Origin: Candidatus Elulimicrobium sp. | GTDB lineage: Bacteria > Patescibacteriota > Minisyncoccia > Moranbacterales > UBA9337 | NCBI GenBank assembly: GCA_020722485.1 | Contig: DYKS01000019.1 | Coordinates: 1 to 12,545 of the forward strand | Length of the DNA stretch: 12,545 bases | Reading direction: 5' to 3' | In this document: positions 12,539-12,545 of the stretch, one piece after another | Layout: each line of letters begins with the position of its first letter | Position numbering within the stretch: the stretch's first letter is position 1 | Program-made: the position numbers and the translations under genes | Notes under the pieces: model-generated | What the model was told of the DNA's origin: nothing | The model's database searches: none | What the model saw: the letters and a program-made list of their open reading frames with translations, nothing else

Positions 12539-12545
12539 CTCTTTT

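Overview
The window reads as a piece of a small, AT-rich genome of the Candidate Phyla Radiation (Patescibacteria, probably Parcubacteria-like). This placement is an inference. It rests on the gene set (RNase Y, a very short DciA/DUF721 protein, NusA with a charged insertion and acidic tail, trigger factor and ClpP without an adjacent clpX, a secreted glucosaminidase-like protein), on strong A/T bias, and on starts that mostly lack a Shine-Dalgarno sequence. Every gene is on the minus strand except gpmI and one decayed gene near the right end. The standard genetic code fits all intact genes.

Left edge (1-724), accessory: the N-terminal part of a probable type III restriction-modification methyltransferase runs off the window. 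Four bases upstream of it lies a small Xre/Cro-type regulator gene interrupted by one in-frame TAG. Two hairpins fill the space up to tRNA-Pro(UGG).

725-3336, housekeeping: rny (RNase Y), hup (HU), a 116-base foldback element, a DciA-like gene, then tRNA-Pro only 5 bases after the dciA stop. 3337-3706 is a divergent spacer with a good promoter for gpmI, the only intact plus-strand gene. A bidirectional terminator at 5301-5326 separates gpmI from the convergent clpP.

5350-9313: a tightly packed run nusA-ppa-tig-clpP (transcription factor, pyrophosphatase, ribosome-bound chaperone, protease). A terminator at 9376-9405 insulates it from the next unit upstream.

9445-11130: a second minus-strand unit begins at a near-consensus promoter whose -35 box lies inside a perfect dyad. 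It encodes a secreted glucosaminidase-like protein, a rhodanese broken by a one-base frameshift in an A-run, and a short TsaB-like fragment protein.

11130-12545, accessory and decaying: a long spacer with tandem palindromes and an (ATAA)6 repeat, then a plus-strand remnant of a widespread conserved hypothetical family. The remnant carries a frameshift, TGA in place of an expected Trp, and TAA, and is bracketed by two copies of a 12-bp palindrome. At the right edge is a protein with PD-(D/E)XK nuclease-like motifs, probably running past the window. I found no CRISPR array, transposase, rRNA or complete novel system. The most notable items are the broken small genes, the foldback element and the operator-like dyad.
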